A stretch of DNA of 17,084 bases, from contig CAJOMB010000023.1 of the NCBI GenBank assembly GCA_905235615.1, forward strand, positions 1 through 17,084. The letters run 5' to 3'. Below the pieces are notes generated by a model that was given only the letters and a program-made list of their open reading frames with translations, had not been told where the DNA came from and searched no databases. Within the stretch, counting starts at the first letter, position 1. Every line of letters starts with the position of its first letter. Source of the stretch: an uncultured Bacteroidales bacterium (GTDB lineage Bacteria; Bacteroidota; Bacteroidia; Bacteroidales; UBA932). This document shows, one piece after another, positions 1-7,868 of the stretch. A program made the position numbers and the translations under genes.

Positions 1-20
1 AGAAAATGGAAAACTTTTAT

Positions 21-28
21 TACCTTTG
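21..28 (+). promoter_or_regulatory. Bacteroidota-type -7 box upstream of mraZ
   Basis: The octamer TACCTTTG matches the TAnnTTTG -7 consensus of the Bacteroidota primary sigma factor. A start site about 6-8 bases downstream would give a leader of roughly 25 bases before the mraZ ATG at 61. The partner -33 TTTG element would fall at or just left of the window edge, so it cannot be checked. This is the only promoter-like match seen ahead of the thirteen-gene cluster and is probably its main promoter. Confidence 0.55.
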
Positions 29-60
29 TACCCAGCGTGAAAGATGAGTAAAGTTCAACC

Positions 61-522
61 ATGGTCAGATTCTTCGGAAATACCACCGGCAAGGTAGATG
101 ACAAGGGACGCATCGTGTTCCCTGCCATGTTCCGCGACGCGATGATTCGCGGCTGCGCCGAAGACATGACCCTGGTGGTCAAAAAGAACGTGCACCAGCG
201 TTGCCTGGACCTCTTCCCCTACGAGGAGTGGGTCAAGCGGAGCGACAAGGTGCTGGAAAGCCGGGACCCCGAACTCAACATCGAAGACGCTGAATTTTGG
301 ACCAAGTACAATGACGGTGTCTTCACCCTGGTTCCGGACGGAAAGCTGGGCCGCCTGAACATCCCGTCACAACTGCTTGAGAGTGTCGGTATTACCACTG
401 AGGTAGTATTCGGCGGTGTTGGCTACAAGCTCCAGATCTGGGATCCGGAAACCATGAAGGCCGACCTTCTCTCCGACGAGAAGTTCAAAGAAACCGCATC
501 GAGACTATCCGTTAGAAAATAA
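61..522 (+). CDS. mraZ: MraZ, transcriptional regulator of the dcw cluster
   Basis: A 153-residue protein of the MraZ family, a DNA-binding protein built from two tandem SpoVT/AbrB-like halves that form ring-shaped oligomers on repeats ahead of mraZ. Both halves show the family signature: DDKGR followed by IVFP at residues 13-21, and DGKLGR followed by LNIP from residue 93. The length is typical for the family. The ATG at 61 gives the usual N-terminus (MVRF.GN). It is the first gene of the cluster, its normal place, and ends 14 bases before rsmH. In other bacteria MraZ represses its own operon, so autoregulation from the upstream region is likely but inferred. Confidence 0.95.
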   Translation: MVRFFGNTTGKVDDKGRIVFPAMFRDAMIRGCAEDMTLVVKKNVHQRCLDLFPYEEWVKRSDKVLESRDPELNIEDAEFWTKYNDGVFTLVPDGKLGRLNIPSQLLESVGITTEVVFGGVGYKLQIWDPETMKADLLSDEKFKETASRLSVRK

Positions 523-529
523 GGGAGGT
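523..529 (+). promoter_or_regulatory. Strong Shine-Dalgarno site for rsmH
   Basis: GGGAGGT lies directly after the mraZ stop codon and 7 bases before the rsmH ATG at 537. It is a near-canonical ribosome binding site and fixes the rsmH start. It is notable because Bacteroidota genes usually lack a clear Shine-Dalgarno sequence, and most other starts in this cluster rely on overlap with the preceding stop codon. Confidence 0.6.
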
Positions 530-536
530 CTCGAAA

Positions 537-1529
537 ATGTCTGAATATCATATCCCTGTGCTGCTGGCGGAAAGTGTTTCCGCCCTTGTCACAAATCCCG
601 ACGGAACATATGCAGATGCCACTTTCGGAGGCGGTGGGCACACCGCTGCCATTCTTTCACGCTTAAACGGTGACGGACGCGTCATCGCCTTCGATCGTGA
701 CATCGACGCCATTCAGGGCGCCTTGAAGGACCCTCGCCTCACCCTCATCCACAACAACTTCCGCTTCATCGAGAATTACGCGGAGCAACTGAACAGATCC
801 TTCGCTGCCGCTCAGGATGACAAACAGCAGGCAGCAGACGGAGCCTTTGCCCGTACAGAGTCCTTCGGCCCGGCCGTGTTCGACGGCATCCTGGCGGATC
901 TCGGGGTCAGCTCCCACCAGTTCGACACCGCAGACCGCGGTTTCAGTTTCCGCTTCGAGGATGCCCCGTTGGACATGCGCATGAACCGGGAGGCAGCCTT
1001 ATCGGCCGCAGAGGTGGTGAACAGCTACCCCGAAGAGGAACTGGAGCGCATCCTGAGGCTCTACGGAGAAGTGGACGGAGCCCGGAACATGGCCAGGCTC
1101 ATCCGGGAGGCCCGCGCCCAGGCGGAAATCCGCACCACCGGAGACCTGGACCGCGCCATTGCCCGCATGCTCCCCAAGGGGGCGGAACACAAAGTGCTGG
1201 CCAAGGTGTACCAGGCCCTGCGGATAGAGGTGAACCAGGAGATGCGTTCCTTGGAGAAATTCTTAGAGGGCGCCACCCGCAGCCTCAAGGAAGGCGGCCG
1301 TTTGGTGGTGATTACCTACCACAGCCTGGAAGACCGGATGGTGAAAAACTTCATCAAGACCGGCAACGTGGAAGGAAAAACGGAAGAAAACATATACGGA
1401 AAGGTGCAGAGCCCGTTGGAGGCCGTCAGCCGCAAGCCCATCCTCCCTGCCGAGGAAGAGATTGCCGCCAACACGCGCGCCCGCAGCGCCAAGCTCCGCA
1501 TAGCGGAAAGGAGGATGCAGGATGAGTAA
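537..1529 (+). CDS. rsmH: RsmH (MraW), 16S rRNA C1402 N4-methyltransferase
   Basis: A 330-residue S-adenosylmethionine-dependent methyltransferase that modifies N4 of C1402 in the ribosomal P site of 16S rRNA. The family hallmarks are present: an N-terminal HIPVLL at residues 5-10, the SAM-binding loop ATFGGGGHT at 28-36, LADLGVSSHQFD after residue 115, and VITYHSLEDR near the C-terminus. The start at 537 is supported by a strong Shine-Dalgarno site. An extra segment at about residues 87-113, between the conserved NFRFIENY and DGILADLGV blocks, appears to come from a dispersed DNA repeat (see the repeat at 795). It keeps the frame, so the gene should still work. The 3' end overlaps the ftsL-like gene by 8 bases. 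Confidence 0.96.
   Translation: MSEYHIPVLLAESVSALVTNPDGTYADATFGGGGHTAAILSRLNGDGRVIAFDRDIDAIQGALKDPRLTLIHNNFRFIENYAEQLNRSFAAAQDDKQQAADGAFARTESFGPAVFDGILADLGVSSHQFDTADRGFSFRFEDAPLDMRMNREAALSAAEVVNSYPEEELERILRLYGEVDGARNMARLIREARAQAEIRTTGDLDRAIARMLPKGAEHKVLAKVYQALRIEVNQEMRSLEKFLEGATRSLKEGGRLVVITYHSLEDRMVKNFIKTGNVEGKTEENIYGKVQSPLEAVSRKPILPAEEEIAANTRARSAKLRIAERRMQDE
795..822 (+). repeat. Dispersed repeat unit inserted in frame in rsmH
   Basis: The stretch contains ATCCTTCGC, then TGC, then CGCTCAGGATGAC. Its reverse strand reads GTCATCCTGAGCG followed by GCGAAGGAT, a dispersed repeat often met in bacterial genomes and known for giving SFAAAQDD-like peptides when translated. Arms ATCCT (797-801) and AGGAT (814-818) can pair, with a further GC/GC pair inside. 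In the rsmH frame it encodes part of an insertion absent from typical RsmH proteins. Recognition of the repeat family is from memory; the peptide insertion is visible directly. Confidence 0.6.
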
Positions 1530-1863
1530 GGTGAGTTTCTGGAAAAGGCTCCGCGGAGGGCTCAAGTCCCTGCGCAACGGAGAACTCCTGCTGAAGATAG
1601 GGGCCGACAAGTTCTACCTCCACATCATGTACCTCTTTCTGCTGATGTGGCTGAGCATCATGCTGAGCCTGAAAGTGGACAAGACCCTCTCCCGCGTGGG
1701 AGACAACAAGGCCGCCATAGAGGAACTGCGCATCTACCATGCGCAGAAAGAGGCCCAGCTGGTGAAACTGCACAGCGCATCCACCACCCGCACCCGCCTC
1801 AGACAACTGGGTTCCCCGGTCACCTCCCCCAAGGAGCCCGCAACGGTAATCAAGAAGAAATGA
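1522..1863 (+). CDS. FtsL-like bitopic division protein (Bacteroidota type)
   Basis: A 113-residue protein with a basic N-terminal cytoplasmic part, one hydrophobic segment at about residues 31-50, and a short extracytoplasmic region that looks helical (about residues 52-85) and ends in a basic KKK tail. This architecture, and the place between rsmH and ftsI, match FtsL, which with FtsB and FtsQ activates the FtsW-FtsI synthase. Sequence similarity to FtsL is weak, as is usual in Bacteroidota, so the assignment rests on topology and synteny. The ATG at 1522 overlaps the end of rsmH by 8 bases, and the stop overlaps the ftsI start in an ATGA. Confidence 0.8.
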   Translation: MSKVSFWKRLRGGLKSLRNGELLLKIGADKFYLHIMYLFLLMWLSIMLSLKVDKTLSRVGDNKAAIEELRIYHAQKEAQLVKLHSASTTRTRLRQLGSPVTSPKEPATVIKKK

Positions 1864-3773
1864 GCCGCAGAGAGAGCGAAATACAGGACACCATAGAAAA
1901 CCGCGACCGAATCCACGTGGTTATGTTCTTCCTGTCCTATGTCTTCCTGTTCCTCGGGATAGGAATCCTCATCTGCATTATCCATATCCAGACCACCTAT
2001 CATGTGGACGACAAGGTGATAGGCCTGTTCCGCCCCACGGTGGAAAAGCACATCGAGGCTCCCGTCCGCGGAAAGATTCTGGCCACCGACGGGCGTCCCA
2101 TGGCCATATCGGCCCCTCTGTACGACCTTTACATGGACTGCACCGTGAAGCGCCAATTTTATAAGGAAAACGGGAAAGAGGAGCTGGAGGAAGCTTGGAG
2201 AAAAAAGGCCCGCGAACTGGGCGTGTACCTGAGCAACCAGTTCCGGGACAAGAGCGCCGACCAGTACGCCCGTCTCATCCTCCAGGGACGGGACAAGGGC
2301 AACCAGTACCTCCTTATCCGGAAGAATGTGGACTTGGAGACGCTGAACCTGGTGAAGACCTTCCCCCTGTACAAGGAGGGAACCTACACCGGCGGCCTCA
2401 TCCCCGTGAAGCATGAGGAGCGCATCTATCCCTATGACACGCTGGCCCGCCGCACCATCGGCTATGTGAATGACGTCTCCCGCAGGGGCATCGAGGACAG
2501 CTTTGACAGCGAGCTCCACGGCCAGGAGGGCTACGAATGGCGCCGCGTCACGGACAACCGCCGCTGGGTAAGGGACCTGGATTCCGCCGTGGTGGCCGTG
2601 CAGGACGGAAACGATGTCCGAACCACCCTCAATGTGGATTTTCAGGACATGGCCGACAAGGCCCTCCGCGCCCAGATCCGGGAGAATCCCGACGTGCGGG
2701 CCGGCATCTGCGTGATAATGGAAACCAAGACGGGAGCCATCCGTGCCATGGTGAACCTCTCCCGCGAAACACCGGCCTCCGGCTTGTCCGAACGCGAGAA
2801 CCTGGTGCTCTCCGAGCGCGGAGAACAGGGTTCGGTCATGAAGACCGCCACCCTGCTGTCTTTGGTGGAGGACGGGCACGTGAAACGGCTGGAGCAGACG
2901 CTTCCCACCAACAACGGCTGGGTGCCCAACTGGCGCCATCCCGGCAAGGCCTCCGAATACCCGCACGACGACCACATCAGCGACTACCAGCGCAAGACCG
3001 GCCGCAGGGACATCACCGTAATGCACGGCTTCGAGATTTCCTCCAACTACGTATTCGCCCAGCTGGCGGAAACCTATTACGGCAAGAATCCCCAGGAACT
3101 CTTCGACCACCTGTATTCCTACCGCCTGGGAGAAGCCTTTGACTTTGACATCGAAGGACTGCGTACCCCGAGCGTCACCCGCCCGGGCACGCCCGGCTGG
3201 TCCAACAATACCCTGGGAACGGTAGCCTACGGGTATGGGCTCAGCGTGACGCCCCTGCACGTGGTCACCTTCTACAACGGAATTGCCAACCGCGGCCGCA
3301 TGATGAAACCCTATCTGGTGGAGAGCATCGAGAAAGACGGCAAGGTGCTGCGGAGGTTCAGCCCGTCGGCCCTCAACGAGAGCATCTGCTCCCCCGCCAC
3401 CGCCGACACCGTAACCCGCGCCCTCAAAGCCGTGGTGAACAGCGGGACGGCCACCCGCCTGAGGGGAGCCAGGCTCACCGTGGCCGGCAAGACGGGCACC
3501 GCCCGCGTTGTGCTGCCGGACGGCAAGTACCAGGACGCCTACGGCCGCAAGAAGAACCAGGGAACCTTCGTGGGCTTCTTCCCGGCCGACAACCCCAAGT
3601 ACACCATCCTGGTTACGGTGTACTCCTACCTTTCCGCACAGAGCTTCTACGGCGGAACCATGCCGGCCCTGGCCGTGCGGGATATCGTGGACCAGCTCTA
3701 TGCCCTGGACCCGGATTTCCGGAGTGAGATTCACCCCACCGATCCGGTTCCCCAAATGAACAAGAAGAAATGA
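1860..3773 (+). CDS. ftsI: FtsI (PBP3-like), septal peptidoglycan transpeptidase
   Basis: A 637-residue class B penicillin-binding protein that crosslinks septal peptidoglycan together with FtsW. It has a short cytoplasmic tail, one membrane segment at about residues 20-43, a PBP dimer domain, then the transpeptidase domain with all three active-site motifs: SVMK with nucleophile Ser325 and Lys328, SSN at 394-396, and KTG at 544-546. The frame is open further upstream, to 1647, but that part is the shadow of the ftsL-like gene. The ATG at 1860 begins just before the membrane segment and forms an ATGA with the previous stop. No PASTA domain follows the transpeptidase domain; the protein ends soon after it with a KKK tail. 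Its stop overlaps murE in another ATGA. Confidence 0.95.
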   Translation: MSRRESEIQDTIENRDRIHVVMFFLSYVFLFLGIGILICIIHIQTTYHVDDKVIGLFRPTVEKHIEAPVRGKILATDGRPMAISAPLYDLYMDCTVKRQFYKENGKEELEEAWRKKARELGVYLSNQFRDKSADQYARLILQGRDKGNQYLLIRKNVDLETLNLVKTFPLYKEGTYTGGLIPVKHEERIYPYDTLARRTIGYVNDVSRRGIEDSFDSELHGQEGYEWRRVTDNRRWVRDLDSAVVAVQDGNDVRTTLNVDFQDMADKALRAQIRENPDVRAGICVIMETKTGAIRAMVNLSRETPASGLSERENLVLSERGEQGSVMKTATLLSLVEDGHVKRLEQTLPTNNGWVPNWRHPGKASEYPHDDHISDYQRKTGRRDITVMHGFEISSNYVFAQLAETYYGKNPQELFDHLYSYRLGEAFDFDIEGLRTPSVTRPGTPGWSNNTLGTVAYGYGLSVTPLHVVTFYNGIANRGRMMKPYLVESIEKDGKVLRRFSPSALNESICSPATADTVTRALKAVVNSGTATRLRGARLTVAGKTGTARVVLPDGKYQDAYGRKKNQGTFVGFFPADNPKYTILVTVYSYLSAQSFYGGTMPALAVRDIVDQLYALDPDFRSEIHPTDPVPQMNKKK

Positions 3774-5233
3774 ACTGTAAAGACTATACCCTCATAACGG
3801 CCGACTCCAGGAAGGTGATTCCCGGAGCCCTGTTCGTAGCTGTAAAGGGCTACAGCAGCGACGGCCACGACTATATTGCCAACGCCCTTGAAAAAGGCGC
3901 TGCCGGCATCATCTGCGAATATTTACCCAAGGGTCTATGTCCGGAGGCCGAAGGCCGACTCAGGGGGTCTGGGGGATTAGTCCCCCAGTCTTTCGAAGAA
4001 AGAGGTGTCCACTACGAAGTGGTGGAAAACAGCCGCCGCGCCCTGGCTATGGCGGCCGATGAATTCTACGGCCACCCCTCCCGCAAGCTCACCCTGGTGG
4101 GCATCACCGGCACCAACGGCAAGACCACCACGGTCACGCTGCTGTACCGGCTGTTCCGCAGCCTGGGCTATCCGTGCGGCCTGCTGTCCACCATCGCCAA
4201 TTACGTGGGAGACGAGCGATATGAAACCGACAACACCACCGTGGACCCCGTCACCCTGAACGAGCTGATGGCCCGCATGGTGGAAAAAGGCTGTGCGTAC
4301 TGCTTCATGGAGGTGAGCTCCATAGGCGTGGAGCAGGACCGCGTGACGGGGCTGGAATTTGCCATGGGCATCTTCTCCAACCTCACGCACGACCACCTGG
4401 ACTACCACAAGACCTTTGCGGAGTACCTCCGTTGCAAGAAGCTCTTCTTCGACAGGCTGCCGGCCAAGGCCGTCGCCCTCATCAACACCGATGACAAGAA
4501 CGGTCCCGTGATGGTGCAGAACACCAAGGCCCGCGTGGTCACCTATTCCGTAAAAGGCCTGGCCGACCACATCGCCCGCGTCATGGAGCAGGACGTGGAA
4601 GGGATGCAGCTCGTGATAGACGGGACGGAGACCTGGGTGCGCCTGATCGGCATCCACAATGCCTACAACCTCCTGGCCATCTACAGCGCCGCCGTCTGCC
4701 TTGGGGCCGATAAAGACCAGGTGCTCCTGGCCCTCTCCCAGTTAGAGAGCGCCCCGGGCCGACTGGAGAATATCCGCGGGCCCAAGGGCATCACCGTGGT
4801 GCTGGACTACGCCCATACGCCCGATGCTCTGGAGAACGTCCTCACCTGCCTGAAGGGTATCGCCTCCGAACGCCAGCTCATCTGCCTGTTCGGCTGCGGC
4901 GGAGACAGGGACAAGACCAAGCGCCCGGAAATGGCCCGGATTGCCTGCGCCCTCTCCGACCGCGTTGTCATCACCTCCGACAATCCCCGCACGGAAGACC
5001 CCGAGGCCATCATTGCCGATATCCACTCCGGCCTCCAGCCCCAGGACCTGGCCAAGACCCTCACCATCACGGGCCGGGCCGAGGCCATCCGGACCGCCAT
5101 CCTCACCGCCCCGGAAGGAGCCGTGATTCTGCTGGCTGGGAAGGGACACGAGGACTACCAGATTATCGGCCATGAAAAAATCCACTTCTCCGAGAAGGAG
5201 ATTGTAAACGAAACCTTTAAACTGATGCTGTAA
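3770..5233 (+). CDS. murE: MurE, UDP-MurNAc-L-Ala-D-Glu:meso-diaminopimelate ligase
   Basis: A 487-residue ATP-dependent ligase that adds the third residue of the peptidoglycan stem peptide in the cytoplasm. Seen in the sequence are TADSRKV at residues 10-16, the P-loop GTNGKTT at 114-120, the Mur ligase centre with SNLTHDHLDYH, and DNPR at 404-407. DNPR is the family signature for choosing meso-diaminopimelate over lysine. The start lies in an ATGA overlap with ftsI; no earlier start exists because an in-frame stop lies at 3725-3727. The N-terminus is therefore shorter than in many MurE proteins. Residues of about 55-78, between CEYLP and the conserved HYEVVENS block, are an extra segment made by a hairpin-rich repeat (see 3943-4003). 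The last base overlaps mraY. Confidence 0.96.
   Translation: MNCKDYTLITADSRKVIPGALFVAVKGYSSDGHDYIANALEKGAAGIICEYLPKGLCPEAEGRLRGSGGLVPQSFEERGVHYEVVENSRRALAMAADEFYGHPSRKLTLVGITGTNGKTTTVTLLYRLFRSLGYPCGLLSTIANYVGDERYETDNTTVDPVTLNELMARMVEKGCAYCFMEVSSIGVEQDRVTGLEFAMGIFSNLTHDHLDYHKTFAEYLRCKKLFFDRLPAKAVALINTDDKNGPVMVQNTKARVVTYSVKGLADHIARVMEQDVEGMQLVIDGTETWVRLIGIHNAYNLLAIYSAAVCLGADKDQVLLALSQLESAPGRLENIRGPKGITVVLDYAHTPDALENVLTCLKGIASERQLICLFGCGGDRDKTKRPEMARIACALSDRVVITSDNPRTEDPEAIIADIHSGLQPQDLAKTLTITGRAEAIRTAILTAPEGAVILLAGKGHEDYQIIGHEKIHFSEKEIVNETFKLML
3943..4003 (+). repeat. Composite of three adjacent hairpins, in frame in murE
   Basis: Three consecutive small inverted repeats lie inside murE. GGCC (3946-3949) and GGCC (3953-3956) flank GAA. 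CTGGGGGA (3969-3976) and TCCCCCAG (3981-3988) flank TTAG as a perfect 8-bp stem. TCTTTC (3989-3994) and GAAAGA (3998-4003) flank GAA. The block is unlike the surrounding codon pattern and translates to about 23 residues rich in Gly, Glu and Arg that typical MurE proteins do not have. It looks like a dispersed palindromic element that landed without breaking the frame. Exact element ends are not determined. Confidence 0.6.
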
Positions 5234-6525
5234 TGATTTACCACCTGTTTCAATATCTGGAGAACACGGGGTACGACTTCCCCGGCATGGGCCTGATGCA
5301 CTACCTGAGCTTCCGGGCCATGCTGTCGGCCGTCACCGCCGTGCTGGTGGCGCTGTTCGCCGGCAACAGGATCATTGACTGGCTCCGTTCCAAACAGATT
5401 GGCGAGACCGTAAGAGACCTGGGACTGGAAGGCCAGGTTCAGAAGAAGGGCACCCCCACCATGGGCGGCATCATCATCATCCTGTCCATCCTGAGCGGCG
5501 TGCTTCTCTTTTGTGACCTTACCAATATCTATGTGATTCTTCTGCTGGTGAGCACCCTCTGGTGCGGCGCCCTGGGCTTTGCGGACGACTATATCAAGGT
5601 GTTCAAGCATCGCAAGGAAGGCATGTCGGAGAAGGGGAAACTGGCGGGCCAGGTTTTGCTGGGCTTCGTGGTGGGCCTCACCGTCTGGATGAGCCCGGAC
5701 ATCGTCGTTCGTGAAAAGGTGGAAGTGAAGGAGAGCGTCGAGCGCACCTTGGAGACGGAAACCGCCGTCACTACCGGCCGATATGTCCAGGAAGATGTGG
5801 TGAAAAGCACCAAGACCACCATTCCCTTCGTGAAAAACCACGAATTCGACTACCGCTGGCTCTCCCCGGTGAAAGGAACCTGGGGCTGGTACGCCAAATG
5901 GGCCATCTACGTGCTCATGATCGTGATTGTGATTACCGCCTGCTCCAACGGGACCAACCTCACCGACGGCCTGGACGGCCTGGCGGCGGGGACATCGGCC
6001 GTGGTAGGCGTGGTGCTGGGCATACTGGCCTGGCTCGGAGGCAACCTGATTGACTCCAACTACCTCAATATCATGTACATCCCGGGCTCCGGAGAGATTG
6101 CCATCTTCATGAGCGCCTTAGTGGGCGCCTTAGTGGGCTTCCTCTGGTACAATTCCTTCCCGGCCCAGGTGTTCATGGGAGACACGGGAAGCCTCACCAT
6201 CGGCGGCATCATCGGCGTAAGCGCCGTGCTCATGCGCAAGGAACTCCTCCTTCCCCTGCTGTGCGGCGTCTTCTTCGCAGAAAGCGTCTCCGTCATGGCC
6301 CAGCGCTTCTATTTCCGTTATACCAAGAAGAAAACGGGGGTGGGACACCGTATCTGGAGCATGGCTCCCCTGCACCATCATTATCAGGATAAAAAAGCGA
6401 CGGAAGGTCCGGTCATTTTCCCCAAACCGGTTCCTCCGCAGCACGAAGCAAAGATTACCATCCGTTTCTGGATTGTGGGTCTGATGCTGGCAGTAAGTAC
6501 ATTGGCTTTGTTGAAAATAAGATAG
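5233..6525 (+). CDS. mraY: MraY, phospho-MurNAc-pentapeptide translocase
   Basis: A 430-residue multi-pass membrane enzyme that transfers phospho-MurNAc-pentapeptide from UDP to undecaprenyl phosphate, making lipid I. Motifs of the family are clear: KKGTPTMGG near residue 75, the Asp pair D118-D119 in ADDYIK, NLTDGLDG from residue 242 with Asp245, GDTGS with Asp317, and the PLHHHYQ loop with His381-383. A hydrophilic stretch at about residues 157-213, rich in Glu, Lys and Thr, sits between membrane segments. A longer loop here is, as I recall, a feature of Bacteroidota MraY proteins, so it is probably not an insertion of the repeat kind. The ATG shares one base with the murE stop (TAATG). Confidence 0.97.
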   Translation: MIYHLFQYLENTGYDFPGMGLMHYLSFRAMLSAVTAVLVALFAGNRIIDWLRSKQIGETVRDLGLEGQVQKKGTPTMGGIIIILSILSGVLLFCDLTNIYVILLLVSTLWCGALGFADDYIKVFKHRKEGMSEKGKLAGQVLLGFVVGLTVWMSPDIVVREKVEVKESVERTLETETAVTTGRYVQEDVVKSTKTTIPFVKNHEFDYRWLSPVKGTWGWYAKWAIYVLMIVIVITACSNGTNLTDGLDGLAAGTSAVVGVVLGILAWLGGNLIDSNYLNIMYIPGSGEIAIFMSALVGALVGFLWYNSFPAQVFMGDTGSLTIGGIIGVSAVLMRKELLLPLLCGVFFAESVSVMAQRFYFRYTKKKTGVGHRIWSMAPLHHHYQDKKATEGPVIFPKPVPPQHEAKITIRFWIVGLMLAVSTLALLKIR

Positions 6526-6527
6526 TC

Positions 6528-7862
6528 ATGTCGAGAGTTGTAGTATTGGGCGGCGCCGAAAGCGGAGTAGGCGCAGCGGTCCTGGCCAAAGTGAAAGGCT
6601 TCGATGTGTTCCTGAGCGACAAGGGACAGATCAGGGAAGAGTATGCCCAGACCCTGAGGAAGTGGGACATTCCCTTCGAGCAGGGGCAACATACGGAAGA
6701 AAAGATCCTGAATGCCGACGAGGTGGTCAAGAGCCCCGGCATCCCGGGCACCGTCCCCATGGTGCAGAAAATCCGGGAAAAGGGCATCCGGATTGTGTCG
6801 GAGATTGAATTCGCCAGCCGCTACGACTCCGCGAAGAAAATCTGCATCACCGGTTCCAACGGAAAAACCACCACGACGTCCCTCATTTATTATCTTCTGA
6901 AGAACGCCGGGCTCAACGTGGGACTGGGCGGCAACATAGGCAAGAGCTACGCCTATCAGGTGGCCACCGAGCATTTTGACTATTACGTATTGGAAATCAG
7001 TAGTTTCCAGTTGGACGACATCTACGATTTCCGTCCGGACATCGCCATTATCACCAACATTACCCCGGACCACCTGGACCGCTACGACCACAAGATGGAA
7101 AACTACGTGGCCGCCAAGTTCAACATTACCCGGAACCTCACGCAGGACGACTGCTTCATCTTCGACTCCGACGACGCCATCACCATCGGCCACCTGAACA
7201 ACATCGTGCTCCGCTGCAAGATGCTGCCCTTCTCCCAGGAGAAGGAGGTGCCCCAGGGTGCTTTCGTCCGGAATGGCAAAATGGTCATCCGCTACGAGAA
7301 AGAGGAGACCGACATCTTCCTCCAGGAACTGGCCTTGGGTGGCCGGCACAATGTCTATAACTCCATGGCCGCCGCCCTCGCCGCCAAGGCCACCGGAATC
7401 GAAAACGAGGTCATCCGCCGGTCCTTGGCCACCTTCCAGCCCATCGAGCACCGGCTGGAACCCGTTTTGAGCATCAAGGACGTGCTGTACATCAACGACT
7501 CCAAGGCCACCAACGTGGACAGCGCCTGGTATGCCCTGGAATGCCAGAAGAAACCCGTGGTCTGGATTGTGGGCGGTACCGACAAGGGCAACGACTACAG
7601 TGTGCTGGATGAGCTGGTGAAAGAGAAAGTGAAGGCCATCGTCTGCTTAGGCAAGGACAACAGCAAGATTCATGCAGCCTTTGAGAAGATGGTCCCCATC
7701 ATTACCGATACCCTGAGCGCCGACGAGGCGGTAAAGAAAGCATCCGAGCTGGCCGTTCCCGGCGACGTGGTGCTTCTGAGCCCCTGCTGCGCCAGTTTTG
7801 ACCTGTTTAAAAACTACGAGGACCGCGGCGAACAGTTCAAGGCCGCCGTCCGCAAACTGTAA
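6528..7862 (+). CDS. murD: MurD, UDP-MurNAc-L-alanine:D-glutamate ligase
   Basis: A 444-residue cytoplasmic Mur ligase that adds D-glutamate to UDP-MurNAc-L-Ala. The N-terminal Rossmann part begins VVVLGGAESGVGAA, where MurD replaces the GxGxxG loop of MurC. The P-loop GSNGKTT is at residues 109-115. NITPDHLDRY, the GRHNVYN block, EHRLEP and a C-terminal INDSKATN motif followed by GGTDKGND are all present and diagnostic. The length is normal and no residues are obviously missing. The start is two bases after the mraY stop; a short AT-rich stretch at this junction shows no clear promoter. ftsW follows after six bases. Confidence 0.97.
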   Translation: MSRVVVLGGAESGVGAAVLAKVKGFDVFLSDKGQIREEYAQTLRKWDIPFEQGQHTEEKILNADEVVKSPGIPGTVPMVQKIREKGIRIVSEIEFASRYDSAKKICITGSNGKTTTTSLIYYLLKNAGLNVGLGGNIGKSYAYQVATEHFDYYVLEISSFQLDDIYDFRPDIAIITNITPDHLDRYDHKMENYVAAKFNITRNLTQDDCFIFDSDDAITIGHLNNIVLRCKMLPFSQEKEVPQGAFVRNGKMVIRYEKEETDIFLQELALGGRHNVYNSMAAALAAKATGIENEVIRRSLATFQPIEHRLEPVLSIKDVLYINDSKATNVDSAWYALECQKKPVVWIVGGTDKGNDYSVLDELVKEKVKAIVCLGKDNSKIHAAFEKMVPIITDTLSADEAVKKASELAVPGDVVLLSPCCASFDLFKNYEDRGEQFKAAVRKL

Positions 7863-7868
7863 GGCGCC

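Noticed and set aside
1647..1859. A longer ftsI start giving a 708-residue protein
   Set aside because: The added 71 residues are the out-of-frame reading of the ftsL-like gene. The ATG at 1860 directly precedes the membrane anchor and forms an ATGA overlap.
1734..3755. A very long open frame (673 codons) on the minus strand opposite ftsI
   Set aside because: It is an antisense shadow caused by GC-rich third codon positions. Its translation is rich in His, Gly, Val and Ala with no recognisable domain, while the plus strand encodes a clear FtsI.
5701..5880. Hydrophilic MraY loop as a third repeat-derived insertion
   Set aside because: No inverted repeat or repeat-like DNA was seen in it, and a longer loop here is, as I recall, usual for Bacteroidota MraY.
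6485..6530. AT-rich mraY-murD junction as an internal promoter
   Set aside because: The stretch contains GGCTTTG but not the TA pair of the TAnnTTTG box, and the genes are only two bases apart.
6384..7451. A 355-codon minus-strand open frame across the mraY-murD junction
   Set aside because: It is antisense to two genes with clear motifs, and its low-complexity translation matches no family.
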